Under the pieces are notes generated by a model that searched no databases, was not told the DNA's origin, and saw nothing but the letters and a program-made list of their open reading frames with translations. A stretch of DNA of 64,000 nucleotides, taken from NCBI RefSeq assembly GCF_003596335.1, contig NZ_QZCH01000003.1, positions 165,821 to 229,820 on the forward strand, in the 5' to 3' direction. Origin of the DNA: Motilimonas pumila. GTDB lineage: Bacteria > Pseudomonadota > Gammaproteobacteria > Enterobacterales > CBDFNC01. The stretch's first letter is position 1, and each line of letters begins with the position of its first letter. Positions 48,987 through 59,377 of the stretch are shown piece after piece. A program made the translations under genes and the position numbers.

Positions 48987-49565
48987 ATGCCTCATGATAC
49001 CCGTGCTTATCGCCAGCTCACCGTCAGCCCACAAGGGCATATCGCTTGTGCCCGCCAAGTTGCCAGTCCTTTTTTTGATAGCCGGCCTCAGCTCAACGAC
49101 ATTAACTTATTAGTTATACACAGCATCAGTTTACCACCGGCGCAATTCGGCGGCCCATACATAGACCAATTGTTTACCGGTCAGTTAAATCCAAACGAAC
49201 ATGAATACTTTGAAATGATTCATCAGTTTAAAGTGTCGGCTCATTGTTTAATACGCCGCGATGGGGAATTGGTTCAATACGTGCCTTTAAATCAGCGCGC
49301 TTGGCATGCGGGCGTGTCTGAATTTAAAGGGCGAACGCGTTGCAACGATTTTTCTATTGGCATTGAACTAGAAGGCACAGATGACAGCCCGTTTGAGGCC
49401 GAGCAATACCAAGTGCTTGCGCAGCTTACCAAGGCCATTATGAGACAATACCCAGACATTAGCCTTGAACGTATTACGGGCCACTCTGATATTGCGCCAG
49501 GGCGCAAAACAGACCCTGGAACCGGGTTTGACTGGTCGCACTTTTTAGCATTAGTGGAGGGTTAG
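48987..49565 (+). CDS. ampD: AmpD, anhydro-MurNAc-L-alanine amidase
   Basis: AmpD is the cytoplasmic zinc amidase that recycles 1,6-anhydroMurNAc-peptides and so keeps ampC-type beta-lactamase induction low. The 192-residue product (E. coli 183) has the zinc ligands His45 (LLVIHSISLPP), His166 and Asp176 (GHSDIAPGRKTDPG) and no signal peptide, consistent with a cytoplasmic location. The frame is open upstream, but the ATG at 48987 gives the family start. In E. coli ampE follows; here it is absent and a control region leads to pdhR. Confidence 0.95.
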   Translation: MPHDTRAYRQLTVSPQGHIACARQVASPFFDSRPQLNDINLLVIHSISLPPAQFGGPYIDQLFTGQLNPNEHEYFEMIHQFKVSAHCLIRRDGELVQYVPLNQRAWHAGVSEFKGRTRCNDFSIGIELEGTDDSPFEAEQYQVLAQLTKAIMRQYPDISLERITGHSDIAPGRKTDPGTGFDWSHFLALVEG

Positions 49566-49870
49566 TTGCAGCGGCCTTGGTGGCAAAGCTTTAATACTTT
49601 TTTAAACACTACTGGTTAACTTGCTCCTAGAGTAATGCTTCCAAGGCGAAATGTGGTGCAATATAAGGCCATGCCCTTTTGCTGTATGACAGACAGCTCC
49701 ATAGTTACAAATGTTGAGGTCGGTTGCACTATCAGCTTGGCACTGCTTATTTCACCGTCTGCTTTCAATTTCTCGCAGATAAACTATTTTTAACTGCAGG
49801 TTTTTTATACATACAAACAACATAAATTGTAATTATGTTATCAAGATGCAGTATTTCGTTCTGCTGATGT

Positions 49871-49887
49871 AAATGGTATGACCATTT
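49871..49887. promoter_or_regulatory. Upstream PdhR box
   Basis: A perfect 7-3-7 palindrome AAATGGT-ATG-ACCATTT matches the PdhR consensus AATTGGTNNNACCAATT with symmetric changes. It lies about 95 bases upstream of the likely transcription start. Confidence 0.7.
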
Positions 49888-49909
49888 ATACCGTTTTGAC
49901 TTATTTAGT

Positions 49910-49923
49910 TTGATCGAGATCAG
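49910..49923. promoter_or_regulatory. FNR-like site upstream of pdhR
   Basis: TTGAT-CGAG-ATCAG matches the FNR consensus TTGAT-N4-ATCAA at 9 of 10 defined positions. It lies just upstream of the -35. E. coli FNR represses pdhR, so a role in anaerobic control is plausible; CRP-family relatives could also bind. Confidence 0.5.
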
Positions 49924-49931
49924 GTTTTGGC

Positions 49932-49960
49932 TAGACAAAATGTATCAGCTTTGTTATTTT
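49932..49960 (+). promoter_or_regulatory. Promoter of pdhR-aceEF
   Basis: TAGACA (49932-49937, 5/6) and TATTTT (49955-49960, 4/6) are 17 bases apart. Start would be near 49967, so the downstream PdhR box begins about seven bases after it. Confidence 0.55.
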
Positions 49961-49973
49961 TTGCGCCAAATTA

Positions 49974-49990
49974 AATTGGTAATACCAATT
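49974..49990. promoter_or_regulatory. Main PdhR operator
   Basis: A perfect 17-base palindrome AATTGGTA-A-TACCAATT matches the PdhR consensus fully. It lies between the promoter and the pdhR start codon, the same placement as the autoregulatory site in E. coli. Confidence 0.88.
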
Positions 49991-50006
49991 GTTCGAACGA
50001 GATGGC

Positions 50007-50771
50007 ATGACATACCAAAAAATCAAACAACCAAAAATTGCTGACGTAATCGAAGCGCAACTAGAGAGTATGATCTTGGAAGGGAGTTTAAACCCTGGCC
50101 AGAAAATGCCGCCTGAGCGTGAATTAGCAAAACAGTTTGATGTGTCTCGCCCTTCATTACGCGAAGCTATCCAACGACTCGAAGCTCGGGGGCTGTTAAC
50201 CCGTCGCCAAGGTGGGGGAACTTTTGTAGAAGCCGGCTTGAGGCAAGGATTAACCGACCCTTTATACGACCTACTAAACTCCACACCAGAATCGCAATAT
50301 GACTTGTTAGAGTTTCGTCATGGCTTGGAAGGGATTTCAGCTTTTTACGCTGCTCTTCGGGGCACAGAAGCGGACTTTGCGCAAATAAAGCTGGCTTATG
50401 AACATATGCAGCAGGCGCAAAACCAAGCCGATTTAGCCGCTGAAGCCAAGGTTGCGGTGCAGTTTTACATGGCCATAGTAGAAGCATCTCATAATGTGGT
50501 GTTGCTGCATCTCATGCGTGGTTTGTTGCCACTGCTCGAACAAAACGTATTACACAACTTAGAGTTGATACAACATCACCCTGAGGTTTTGACCGATATT
50601 CGTCAACACCGCGCGATGTTGCTAGACGCCATTTTAGGGAAAGCTCCCAAACAAGCCAGAGAAGCGTCTGATCGCCATTTGGTTTTTATTGAAGAAACCC
50701 TGCTGGAAATTGGTCGTGAAGAAAACCGCCTTGAGCGCTCTTTACGCCGAATTCAGCAAGCAAAAGATTAA
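50007..50771 (+). CDS. pdhR: PdhR, pyruvate-responsive GntR repressor
   Basis: PdhR represses the pyruvate dehydrogenase operon and is released by pyruvate. The 254-residue product (E. coli 254) has the winged-helix domain (about 8-75, with MPPERELAKQFDVSRPSLRE and RRQGGGTFV) and an FCD ligand-binding domain (about 95-225, with QYDLLEFRHGLEG, EASHNVVLLHLMRGL and REASDRHLVFIEE). The ATG at 50007 is chosen because it matches the family start and follows the operator; an upstream start would lie in the operator. It is 68 bases before aceE. Confidence 0.97.
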   Translation: MTYQKIKQPKIADVIEAQLESMILEGSLNPGQKMPPERELAKQFDVSRPSLREAIQRLEARGLLTRRQGGGTFVEAGLRQGLTDPLYDLLNSTPESQYDLLEFRHGLEGISAFYAALRGTEADFAQIKLAYEHMQQAQNQADLAAEAKVAVQFYMAIVEASHNVVLLHLMRGLLPLLEQNVLHNLELIQHHPEVLTDIRQHRAMLLDAILGKAPKQAREASDRHLVFIEETLLEIGREENRLERSLRRIQQAKD

Positions 50772-50839
50772 CTTAATTTTTTTAAATAAGTTTTACGTGA
50801 AAGCAGTCACGTCACAGTAATAACATATAGGAAACTGCC

Positions 50840-53503
50840 ATGTCAGATATCCAAAAGCACGACCTAGATCCACAAGAAACGAGTGAGTGGTTAGAAGCAC
50901 TTGAAGCGGTGATTGCAGAAGAGGGCCCTGAGCGTGCTCACTACCTGCTTGAAAAGCTAGCTGATAAAACTCGCCGTAGCGGTGGTCATCTCCCTTTTGA
51001 TGCAACAACTGCGTATGTGAATACTATTCCACCGGGTCAAGAACCACATATGCCAGGTGACATGGTACTTGAACGTCGTATTCGCGCTATCATTCGTTGG
51101 AATGCGTTAGCAACGGTACTGCGTGCATCGAAAAAAGATTTAGATCTAGGTGGTCACATCTCTAGCTTTGCATCATCTGCCACGCTTTATGATGTAGGCT
51201 TTAACCACTTTTTCCGCGGCCCAAGCGAAGAAGACGGTGGTGATTTGGTATATTTCCAAGGTCATATTTCACCGGGTATCTACTCACGTGCATACCTAGA
51301 AGGTCGCGTATCTGAAGAGCAGCTAGATAATTTCCGTCAAGAAGTAGACGGTAAAGGTTTGCCTTCTTACCCGCACCCTAAATTGATGCCTGAATTCTGG
51401 CAGTTCCCAACGGTATCTATGGGTTTAGGTCCGATTTCTGCGATCTACCAAGCGCGTTTCCTTAAATACTTAACCGACCGCGGCATTAAAGATTGTTCGA
51501 AACAGCGCGTATATTGTTACCTAGGCGATGGCGAGTGTGACGAGCCAGAATCATTAGGTGCGATTGGCATGGCGGCCCGTGAAGGCCTTGATAACTTATG
51601 TTTTGTTATCAACTGTAACTTGCAGCGCCTTGATGGCCCGGTTCGTGGTAACTCTAAGATTATCCAAGAGCTTGAAGGTACGTTCCGCGGCGCAGGCTGG
51701 GAAGTGATTAAAGTGATTTGGGGCCGTTACTGGGATCCACTATTAGCACAAGATAAGTCAGGTAAACTGCTACAGCTAATGGAAGAGACGGTAGACGGTG
51801 AATACCAGAACTTTAAAGCAAAAGGCGGCGCTTACACCCGTGAGCACTTCTTTGGCAAGCACCCTGAAACAGCTGAAATGGTTGCTAACATGTCCGACGA
51901 TGACATTTGGCGCCTAAACCGTGGTGGTCATGACCCATACAAGGTTTACGCCGCTTACAAAAAAGCCGCTGAAACTAAAGGCCGTCCAACGGTTATCCTA
52001 GCGAAAACCGTAAAAGGTTACGGCATGGGTGACGCAGGTGAAGGTAAAAACATCGCTCACGGCGTGAAGAAGATGGACGTAGAAGCGATCAGACATTACC
52101 GCGATCGTTTTAATATTCCTGTAAGCGATGAAGATCTTGCCGACATCCCTTACTACCACCCGGGAGAAAACTCGGAAGAGGTGAAGTACATGAAGGCGCG
52201 CCGTGAAGCGCTTAATGGCTTCTTACCTCAGCGCCGTATTAACTCAGATATCGACATGGATATCCCAGCAGTTAAAGCGTTCGATGCAGTACTAAAAGGC
52301 TCTAATGGTCGTCAAATCTCAACGACGATGGCGTTTGTGCGTATTCTAACTGTATTGCTAAAAGACAAGTCTATTGGCAAGCGTATCGTGCCTATCATTC
52401 CTGATGAAGCGCGTACCTTTGGTATGGAAGGCCTGTTCCGCCAAGTGGGCATTTATTCTCGCCAAGGTCAGAAGTACACGCCACAAGATAAAGACCAAGT
52501 CGCTTACTACAAAGAAGACATCAAAGGTCAGGTGCTACAAGAAGGTATTAACGAGCTGGGTGCCAAAGCAGATTGGTTGGCAGCAGCAACGTCTTACAGT
52601 ACCAATAACAGCCCGATGATCCCGTTCTACATCTACTACTCAATGTTTGGTTTCCAACGAGTTGGAGACATGGCTTGGCTGGCTGGTGATCAACAAGCTC
52701 GTGGTTTCGTTGTCGGTGGTACCGCGGGTCGTACTACGTTAAACGGTGAAGGTCTACAACATGAAGACGGTCACTCACACGTTCAAGCTAACGTTATCCC
52801 TAACTGTATTACTTACGATCCAACATACGGTTACGAGTTAGCGGTAGTGGTGCAAGACGGCCTTAAGCGTATGTACGATGACAATGAAAACATCTACTAC
52901 TACTTAACCGTAATGAACGAAAACTACGAACAGCCAGAGATGCCAGAAGGTGTTGAAGAAGGCATTCGTAAGGGTATTTACAAGCTTGATGAAGTGAAAG
53001 GCAAGGGCAAAGGTAAGGTTCAACTACTTAGCTCTGGTACTATCATGCTGCAAGTTCGTGAAGCTGCGGCCATCCTAGCGGAAGACTACGGCATTGATGC
53101 CACGGTATACAGTGCGACTTCTTTCAACGAGCTAGCCCGTGACGGTCAAGCGGTTGAGCGTACCAATATGCTAAACCCAACAGCTGAAGAGCAAGTGCCA
53201 TACATTACTTCTGTCTTAGAAGAAGGCGTGATCACTGTTGCTGCAACGGATTACATGAAAAATTACGCAGACCAAGTGCGTGCTTATGTACCCGGTCCAT
53301 ATAAAGTTCTGGGTACAGACGGCTTTGGTCGCAGTGATAGCCGTGAGAATCTACGTCGTCACTTCGAAGTTAATGCACACTATGTGGTTGTTGCTACCCT
53401 TGCTGAACTTGCGAAAGAAGGCACAGTTGAGAAGTCAGTTGTTGCACAAGCGATTGAAAAATACGGCATTGACGTCAACAAAGTTAACCCACTGCACGCA
53501 TAA
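50840..53503 (+). CDS. aceE: AceE, pyruvate dehydrogenase E1
   Basis: This homodimeric thiamine-diphosphate E1 decarboxylates pyruvate and reductively acetylates the lipoyl groups of AceF. The 887-residue product equals E. coli AceE in length. The ThDP/Mg motif runs from [10 protein letters not shown] to [14 protein letters not shown], and the family segments [20 protein letters not shown] and [20 protein letters not shown] are present. AGGAAA precedes the ATG. Transcription is expected from the PdhR-controlled promoter upstream of pdhR. Confidence 0.99.
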   Translation: MSDIQKHDLDPQETSEWLEALEAVIAEEGPERAHYLLEKLADKTRRSGGHLPFDATTAYVNTIPPGQEPHMPGDMVLERRIRAIIRWNALATVLRASKKDLDLGGHISSFASSATLYDVGFNHFFRGPSEEDGGDLVYFQGHISPGIYSRAYLEGRVSEEQLDNFRQEVDGKGLPSYPHPKLMPEFWQFPTVSMGLGPISAIYQARFLKYLTDRGIKDCSKQRVYCYLGDGECDEPESLGAIGMAAREGLDNLCFVINCNLQRLDGPVRGNSKIIQELEGTFRGAGWEVIKVIWGRYWDPLLAQDKSGKLLQLMEETVDGEYQNFKAKGGAYTREHFFGKHPETAEMVANMSDDDIWRLNRGGHDPYKVYAAYKKAAETKGRPTVILAKTVKGYGMGDAGEGKNIAHGVKKMDVEAIRHYRDRFNIPVSDEDLADIPYYHPGENSEEVKYMKARREALNGFLPQRRINSDIDMDIPAVKAFDAVLKGSNGRQISTTMAFVRILTVLLKDKSIGKRIVPIIPDEARTFGMEGLFRQVGIYSRQGQKYTPQDKDQVAYYKEDIKGQVLQEGINELGAKADWLAAATSYSTNNSPMIPFYIYYSMFGFQRVGDMAWLAGDQQARGFVVGGTAGRTTLNGEGLQHEDGHSHVQANVIPNCITYDPTYGYELAVVVQDGLKRMYDDNENIYYYLTVMNENYEQPEMPEGVEEGIRKGIYKLDEVKGKGKGKVQLLSSGTIMLQVREAAAILAEDYGIDATVYSATSFNELARDGQAVERTNMLNPTAEEQVPYITSVLEEGVITVAATDYMKNYADQVRAYVPGPYKVLGTDGFGRSDSRENLRRHFEVNAHYVVVATLAELAKEGTVEKSVVAQAIEKYGIDVNKVNPLHA

Positions 53504-53520
53504 TTATAGGTATTAAGAGC

Positions 53521-55467
53521 ATGGCTAATATTAAAGAAATTCTAGTGCCAGATATCGGCGCTGATGAAGTAGATGTAACTGAGATCCTAGTTGCTGTGGG
53601 CGATGTAATCGAAGAAGAGCAAGGCTTGATTTCGGTTGAAGGTGACAAGGCGTCAATGGAAGTACCGGCACCTTTTGGCGGCACGGTACAAGAAATTAAA
53701 GTGGCTGTGGGTGACAAAGTGTCTGAAGGCACATTGATTGTCACTGTCAGTGCTGAAGGCGAAGCTGCTCCTGCACCTGCTGCAGAAGCGCCAGCTGCAG
53801 CGCCTGCGGCAGAAACTACCCAAGCACCAGCGGCTGCACCTGCTGCTGGCGGTGCAACTCAAGAGATCACTGTGCCTGACATCGGCGCGGACGAAGTTGA
53901 CGTAACTGAAATTTTGGTTGCAGTTGGCGACGTTATTGAAGAAGAGCAAGGCTTGATTTCAGTTGAAGGCGATAAAGCTTCTATGGAAGTACCGGCACCA
54001 GTGGCGGGTACGGTTAAAGAAATCAAAGTAGCAGTGGGTGACAAGGTTTCTGAAGGCAGCTTGATTGTCGTAGTTGAAACCGGCGCAGCCGCACCTGCTG
54101 CAGTAGCTCCGGCCCCTGTAGCAGAGCAAGCCGCGCCAGCTCAGGCAGCAGCGCCTGCAGCCCCAGCAGCCGCGGAAATTAAAGAAGTCATTGTGCCAGA
54201 TATTGGCGGTGACGAAGTCGAAGTAACCGAAGTTTTGGTTGCTGTTGGCGATAGCATTGAAGAAGAAGCAGGCCTGATTACCGTTGAAGGCGACAAAGCT
54301 TCAATGGAAGTGCCTGCGCCATTCTCAGGCGTGGTTAAAGAGCTAAAAGTCAATGTAGGTGATAAAGTGTCTGAAGGCACTTTGGTTGCTTTAGTTGAAG
54401 TGCAAGGTAGCGCCCCCGCGGCTCCTGCTCCGGTAGCTGCACCAGCCGCTCCTGCACCGCAACAAGCAGCGCCACAACAAGCTGCGCCTAAGCCACCACC
54501 TGTGCCGCATCACCCAAGTGCTGCTGACAGCAAAGGCAGTGCTACAGTGCATGCTTCTCCGTCAGTACGTCGCTTAGCGCGTGAGTTTGGCGTTGACCTT
54601 AGCAAGGTAAAAGGCACGGGTCGTAAATCTCGTATCATCAAAGAAGACGTGCAGGCTTACGTTAAGTACGAACTGTCGCGTCCAAAAGCCACTGCAGCCA
54701 CTTCAGTGGGTGGCGGTAACGGCTTACAAGTAGTGAAAGCGCCTAAGGTAGACTTCGCTAAATTTGGCGATATCGAAACGGTTGAAATGTCTCGCATCCA
54801 GAAGATCTCTGGCCCTGCGCTGCACCGTAACTGGGTGACCATCCCTCATGTTACTCAGTTTGACGAAGCCGATATCACCGAGTTAGAAAGCTTCCGTAAG
54901 AGCGAAAACGCGATGAACGCGAAGATTGGCAATGGCATCAAGATCAGCCCGCTTATCTTTATCATCAAAGCGGTGGCAAAAGCCCTTGAACTGCATCCTA
55001 AGTTCAATACCTCTTTGGCTGAAGACGGCGAGCACATTATCTACAAGAGCTACATCAACATCGGTGTGGCAGTCGATACGCCAAACGGTCTTGTAGTACC
55101 AGTAGTGAAAGATGTGAACAACAAAGGCATTCATGAACTAAGCCGTGACTTGGCTGAAATTTCTAAGAAAGCCCGTGATGGCAAGCTAACCGGTAAAGAC
55201 ATGCAAGGCGGCTCAATGAGTATCTCTAGCCTTGGTGGTATTGGTGGTACGCAATTCACGCCAATCGTCAATGCCCCTGAAGTGGCCATCTTAGGTGTGT
55301 CTAAGTCTGAAATGAAGCCAAAATGGAATGGCAGTGAATTTGAACCGCGCCTAATGGTGCCGTTGGCACTGTCTTACGACCACCGTGTAATTGACGGTGC
55401 GGATGGTGCGCGATTCATCACCACCATCAACGGTTTACTCGCCGATTTACGTAAATTGGTACTGTAA
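53521..55467 (+). CDS. aceF: AceF, dihydrolipoyl acetyltransferase with three lipoyl domains
   Basis: AceF forms the core of the pyruvate dehydrogenase complex and transfers acetyl groups to CoA. The 648-residue product has three lipoyl domains with target lysines Lys43, Lys152 and Lys259 (each in E-G-D-K-A-S-M-E), separated by Ala/Pro-rich swinging linkers. A peripheral subunit-binding domain follows (about 345-383, [20 protein letters not shown]), then the catalytic domain (about 415-648) with the [10 protein letters not shown] active-site motif. Lipoyl domains 1 and 2 are nearly identical, suggesting recent duplication or gene conversion. It lies 17 bases after aceE and is followed by a terminator. 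Confidence 0.98.
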   Translation: MANIKEILVPDIGADEVDVTEILVAVGDVIEEEQGLISVEGDKASMEVPAPFGGTVQEIKVAVGDKVSEGTLIVTVSAEGEAAPAPAAEAPAAAPAAETTQAPAAAPAAGGATQEITVPDIGADEVDVTEILVAVGDVIEEEQGLISVEGDKASMEVPAPVAGTVKEIKVAVGDKVSEGSLIVVVETGAAAPAAVAPAPVAEQAAPAQAAAPAAPAAAEIKEVIVPDIGGDEVEVTEVLVAVGDSIEEEAGLITVEGDKASMEVPAPFSGVVKELKVNVGDKVSEGTLVALVEVQGSAPAAPAPVAAPAAPAPQQAAPQQAAPKPPPVPHHPSAADSKGSATVHASPSVRRLAREFGVDLSKVKGTGRKSRIIKEDVQAYVKYELSRPKATAATSVGGGNGLQVVKAPKVDFAKFGDIETVEMSRIQKISGPALHRNWVTIPHVTQFDEADITELESFRKSENAMNAKIGNGIKISPLIFIIKAVAKALELHPKFNTSLAEDGEHIIYKSYINIGVAVDTPNGLVVPVVKDVNNKGIHELSRDLAEISKKARDGKLTGKDMQGGSMSISSLGGIGGTQFTPIVNAPEVAILGVSKSEMKPKWNGSEFEPRLMVPLALSYDHRVIDGADGARFITTINGLLADLRKLVL

Positions 55468-55475
55468 ATGTTAAC

Positions 55476-55502
55476 AGGTCGGCGTTTGCCGACCTTTTTT
55501 CT
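55476..55502 (+). terminator. Terminator after aceF
   Basis: An 8-bp GC-rich stem AGGTCGGC/GCCGACCT with a GTTT loop and a T8 tract separates aceEF from lpd. Confidence 0.92.
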
Positions 55503-55572
55503 TCCATTTTTATAACATACTTGTAAACTTGCTGGGTTTTTTCCCGACAAGCCGAAACAATAAGAGGCCAAA

Positions 55573-57000
55573 ATGAGTAACGAAGTGAAAGCACAGGTAG
55601 TCGTGCTAGGATCCGGCCCTGCTGGATACTCTGCCGCATTTCGCGCAGCAGATTTAGGTTTGGAAACAGTACTAATTGAAAAATATTCAACGCTAGGCGG
55701 TGTCTGTCTAAACGTTGGCTGTATTCCTTCTAAAGCCTTGTTACACGTTGCAAAAGTAATTGAAGAAGCCAAAGCACTGTCTGAGCACGGTGTTCTCTTT
55801 GGTGAAGCGCAAACCGATATCGACAAAATCCGTATCTGGAAAGATAAAGTTGTTAGCCAGCTAACTGGCGGTCTTGGCGGCATGGCTAAGATGCGTAAAG
55901 TTAAAGTGGTTGAAGGTTTTGGTAAATTTACTGGACCTAACAGCATCGAAGTCGAAGGCAAAAATGGTAAAACTACCGTTAACTTCGACAACGCCATTGT
56001 TGCAGCGGGCTCTCGCCCAGTTAAATTGCCATTTATTCCCCATGATGACCCACGTATTTGGGATTCAACGGGCGCGCTAGAACTGAAAACTGTACCTGAG
56101 CGTTTATTGGTACTGGGCGGCGGTATTATTGGTCTAGAAATGGGCCAGGTATACAGTGCACTTGGTTCTAACATTGACGTAGTAGAGTTTGCTGACCAGC
56201 TAATTCCTGCGGCTGACAAAGACATCATTCAAGTTTATACCAAGCGTGTGAAGAAGAAATTCGACATCATGCTGGAGACGAAAGTAACGGCCGTTGAAGC
56301 AAAAGAAGACGCGGTATACGTGACTTTTGAAGGTAAAAATGCGCCTGCTGAGCCGAAAGCTTACGACGCAGTGCTAGTGGCGGTAGGTCGTGTTCCAAAC
56401 GGTCTCAACCTAGACGCTGAAAAAGCCGGTGTTAACGTGACTGAGCGCGGCTTTATCGAAGTTGATAAGCAAATGCGCACGAACGTAAGCCACATTCATG
56501 CGATTGGTGATATTGTTGGTCAACCTATGTTGGCACACAAAGGTGTGCATGAAGGCCACGTAGCAGCAGAAGTCATTGCAGGTAAGAAACACTACTTTGA
56601 TCCTAAAGTGATTCCTTCGATTGCTTACACTGAGCCAGAAGTCGCTTGGGTTGGTCTTACAGAGAAAGAAGCTAAAGAGCAAGGCGTTAACTTTGAAAAA
56701 GCGGTGTTCCCGTGGGCTGCGTCTGGTCGTGCAATTGCATCGGATTGTTCAGACGGTATGACCAAGCTTATCTTTGATAAAGATACTCACCGTGTGATTG
56801 GTGGTGCTGTTGTGGGTACTAACGCAGGTGAACTACTTGGCGAAATCGGCTTGGCTATCGAGCTTGGCGCTGACGCTGAAGATATTGCGTTGACAATACA
56901 CGCTCACCCAACGTTGCATGAGTCTGTTGGTTTAGCTGCAGAAGTATACGAAGGCTCTATCACTGACCTTCCAAACCCAAAAGCCGTTAAGAAAAAGTAA
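55573..57000 (+). CDS. lpd: Lpd, dihydrolipoamide dehydrogenase
   Basis: This FAD enzyme reoxidises dihydrolipoamide for pyruvate and 2-oxoglutarate dehydrogenases and the glycine cleavage system. The 475-residue product (E. coli 474) has the FAD loop LGSGPAGYSAAFRAADLG, the redox disulfide GGVCLNVGCIPSK, the NAD loop VLGGGIIGLEMG, and the C-terminal His-Glu pair in HAHPTLHES. A terminator before it suggests that, as in E. coli, it has its own promoter so that it can serve other complexes; I could not pinpoint one in the 105-base gap. Confidence 0.99.
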   Translation: MSNEVKAQVVVLGSGPAGYSAAFRAADLGLETVLIEKYSTLGGVCLNVGCIPSKALLHVAKVIEEAKALSEHGVLFGEAQTDIDKIRIWKDKVVSQLTGGLGGMAKMRKVKVVEGFGKFTGPNSIEVEGKNGKTTVNFDNAIVAAGSRPVKLPFIPHDDPRIWDSTGALELKTVPERLLVLGGGIIGLEMGQVYSALGSNIDVVEFADQLIPAADKDIIQVYTKRVKKKFDIMLETKVTAVEAKEDAVYVTFEGKNAPAEPKAYDAVLVAVGRVPNGLNLDAEKAGVNVTERGFIEVDKQMRTNVSHIHAIGDIVGQPMLAHKGVHEGHVAAEVIAGKKHYFDPKVIPSIAYTEPEVAWVGLTEKEAKEQGVNFEKAVFPWAASGRAIASDCSDGMTKLIFDKDTHRVIGGAVVGTNAGELLGEIGLAIELGADAEDIALTIHAHPTLHESVGLAAEVYEGSITDLPNPKAVKKK

Positions 57001-57021
57001 TGGCGGTTGGGCGTTGAGATT

Positions 57022-57047
57022 AAGGCGACTTTCGAGTCGCCTTTTTT
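57022..57047 (+). terminator. Terminator of lpd
   Basis: A 9-bp stem AAGGCGACT/AGTCGCCTT with a TTCG tetraloop and T6. Confidence 0.92.
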
Positions 57048-57152
57048 GATCTAAGCAGATAATATTCTGGCTGTCATTGCTAAGATGTTCGCATAGTTTG
57101 GCGCTATTTGTGGCGCAACTTGATATTAAGCAGTTATTAAACGGATGTTGAA

Positions 57153-59369
57153 ATGTATCGCTGGTGTGTATTTGTAACGTGTTTGCTCTTGGCTAGTGTG
57201 TCTATTGCTCAGCCTCGCCCTAAAATTGGCTTAGCCTTAGGCGGCGGTGGAGCCAAGGGGGCAGCCCATGTCGGCGTATTAAAAGTGTTAGAGCAGCACA
57301 ACATTCCAATAGACTATGTCGCGGGCACTTCGATGGGGGCGTACGTTGCCGCCATGTATGGCTTGGGCTTATCTGCCGAAGAAATTGAAACCTTGATGCT
57401 TAGCACGCCTTGGAATGAAGGCTTTTCCGACCGTATCGAGCGCCAGCGCCTCAGTTATCGTAAAAAACAGCAACGAGATGACTTCACCATAGATTCTGAT
57501 ATTGGCTTTAACGGCAAAGAGTTCGCCTTGCCTTATGGCTTTATTCAAGGTGAGAGCATGGCGAAGTTACTGCGCCTTTCAACTAAAAGCGTGGCTAACT
57601 TTAAGCACTTTGACCAGATGCCCATTCCTTATCGCGCGGTGGCTCTCGATCTAGAAAAAATGGAGCCTTATGTGCTCACCAAAGGCAACTTAGTGACAGC
57701 CATGCAAGCCAGTATGTCCGTCCCTGGTGCGTTAAAGCCGGCTGAGGTTGATGGTCGATTTTTGGCAGACGGCGGTATCGTCAATAATTTACCGGTAGAT
57801 GTGCTCAAAGAAATGGGCGCGGATATTATCATTGCCGTTGATATCGGCTCAAGTTTAAGTAACAAAGAAGACTTAGACTCTTATATCGCCATTTTAGATC
57901 AGCTTTCCAGCTATATGACGCGCTCAAGTACCCAGCAGCAAATTGCATTGATGACTGAGCAAGATATCTTGATCCGACCCGAAATTGACGCCATAGGCAC
58001 GGGAGCATTTGAGGATATGCCCCAAGCTTTGCCGCTTGGTGAAGCGGCGGCGAGCGCCCATCTAACTAAACTCACCAAACTAGGGCTTTCTGATACTGAC
58101 TACCAAGTTTATTTAACGCGCAAACAAACTCGTCGCGCAGGGTTTTCAAGTACCGCAGACGGCATTATTGTTGATCGCGTGCAAATAGAGTCGAACTCTA
58201 AGTTAGCCGATAGCTCAATTGAGGCTTTGCTTGGCATTAAGGCCGGTAAACTGTATCAGCAAGAGCAATTAGAAGAAGACATTAAGGACTTATACGCCCT
58301 GGATATTTTTCAGCGGGTTGATTACGAAATACTCACCTTTAAAGACGAAACCGTTTTGAAGGTGGTCGCCGATGAAAAGTCTTGGGGGCCGGGGTATTTT
58401 GACTTTTCATTCGGCCTAGAGCAGCTCGGGCGAGATTCCGAAGTGACTATTGGCGCAGCATATACGCTATCTGACTTAAACGCATGGGGTGCGGAGTGGC
58501 GCTCTGAAGCGTTAGTCGGTACTCGCAGTCGCTTATTTACTGAATTTTATACGCCTTTAGGCGATTTGCAGCAGTTTTATTGGAACGTTGCCGGCGAATT
58601 TAACCAACAAGAGCGTAACTTTTTTGTAAACTCAGAAGACTCCAGCTCGGTGCAGTATTTTCAAACCGACTATACCACCTATAAAGGGCTAACATCCTTA
58701 GGTTGGAACATCCGTGCTAATGCCATCGTCAGCAGTGGTTGGAGTTATGAATACGGCGAAGTAGACGTTATTGGTACCAGTTTTAAAGAAGACTTTACCG
58801 TGCAAGGCCCGTTCTTTTTTGTAGGAGTCGACACGCTGGATGATTTAAACTTCCCGACCACAGGGCAGCAGCTTGACCTTAATGTGCTTTATGCTTATCA
58901 ATCTTCTCAAGGCATAGATGATGAGTCTGTCTCATACGACATTGATTGGCGCGGGGCGAAAACATGGGGTCGCCACACCGGTATCATGCGATTAAGCTAT
59001 GGCGGCATCGACTCAGACCTTAAGGTGCCGGCAGTCGTTAAAGATTTGGGCGGTTATCAAAATCTATCTGGGTTGTCGCAGTACGAGCTATCGGGTAATT
59101 ATAAAACTTTTGCTTCTTTGGTATATAACTACCGGATGCTGGATAACGACTTTGGGGCGTTTAAGCTGCCAATGTACTTATCCATGTCAATTGAACAAGG
59201 CAATACTTGGCAAAGCAGCAGTGAGATCAAACTTGAAGATATGATCACCGCCGGCAGTATTGGCTTGGCGGTGAACTCTAACATTGGCCCGATTATTCTG
59301 GCCGCTGGTTTAAGCGAAGGCGGTAACTCCGCAGTGTATTTATACCTGGGTACGCCATTTTTACAATAA
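57153..59369 (+). CDS. Patatin-like phospholipase with C-terminal beta-barrel (type Vd-like)
   Basis: The 738-residue product has a signal peptide (about 1-19), a patatin domain (about 22-320) with the oxyanion loop GGGGAKG (30-36), nucleophile Ser60 in GTSMG and Asp206 in DGG. A POTRA-like region (about 335-410) and a BamA/Omp85-type barrel (about 415-738) follow, ending in phenylalanine-rich strand LYLGTPFLQ. This is the PlpD (type Vd autotransporter) architecture, in which the lipase is displayed or released at the surface. The catalytic dyad is intact. The gene stands alone between lpd and a convergent dehydrogenase; E. coli has nothing like it here. Confidence 0.88.
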   Translation: MYRWCVFVTCLLLASVSIAQPRPKIGLALGGGGAKGAAHVGVLKVLEQHNIPIDYVAGTSMGAYVAAMYGLGLSAEEIETLMLSTPWNEGFSDRIERQRLSYRKKQQRDDFTIDSDIGFNGKEFALPYGFIQGESMAKLLRLSTKSVANFKHFDQMPIPYRAVALDLEKMEPYVLTKGNLVTAMQASMSVPGALKPAEVDGRFLADGGIVNNLPVDVLKEMGADIIIAVDIGSSLSNKEDLDSYIAILDQLSSYMTRSSTQQQIALMTEQDILIRPEIDAIGTGAFEDMPQALPLGEAAASAHLTKLTKLGLSDTDYQVYLTRKQTRRAGFSSTADGIIVDRVQIESNSKLADSSIEALLGIKAGKLYQQEQLEEDIKDLYALDIFQRVDYEILTFKDETVLKVVADEKSWGPGYFDFSFGLEQLGRDSEVTIGAAYTLSDLNAWGAEWRSEALVGTRSRLFTEFYTPLGDLQQFYWNVAGEFNQQERNFFVNSEDSSSVQYFQTDYTTYKGLTSLGWNIRANAIVSSGWSYEYGEVDVIGTSFKEDFTVQGPFFFVGVDTLDDLNFPTTGQQLDLNVLYAYQSSQGIDDESVSYDIDWRGAKTWGRHTGIMRLSYGGIDSDLKVPAVVKDLGGYQNLSGLSQYELSGNYKTFASLVYNYRMLDNDFGAFKLPMYLSMSIEQGNTWQSSSEIKLEDMITAGSIGLAVNSNIGPIILAAGLSEGGNSAVYLYLGTPFLQ

Positions 59370-59377
59370 TGAAGCGC

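Larger units (their letters stand above)
49566..50006. other. Control region between ampD and pdhR
   Basis: The first 300 bases contain no gene, hairpin terminator or promoter I can support. The last 140 bases hold two PdhR palindromes, an FNR-like site and a promoter, listed separately. Confidence 0.6.

Noticed and set aside
53653..54380. Repeated minus-strand frames with similar sequences
   Set aside because: These are antisense images of the three lipoyl-domain repeats of aceF.
55374..56228. 284-codon minus-strand frame spanning the aceF end and lpd start
   Set aside because: It runs antisense to two certain genes and across a terminator, with no recognisable domain.
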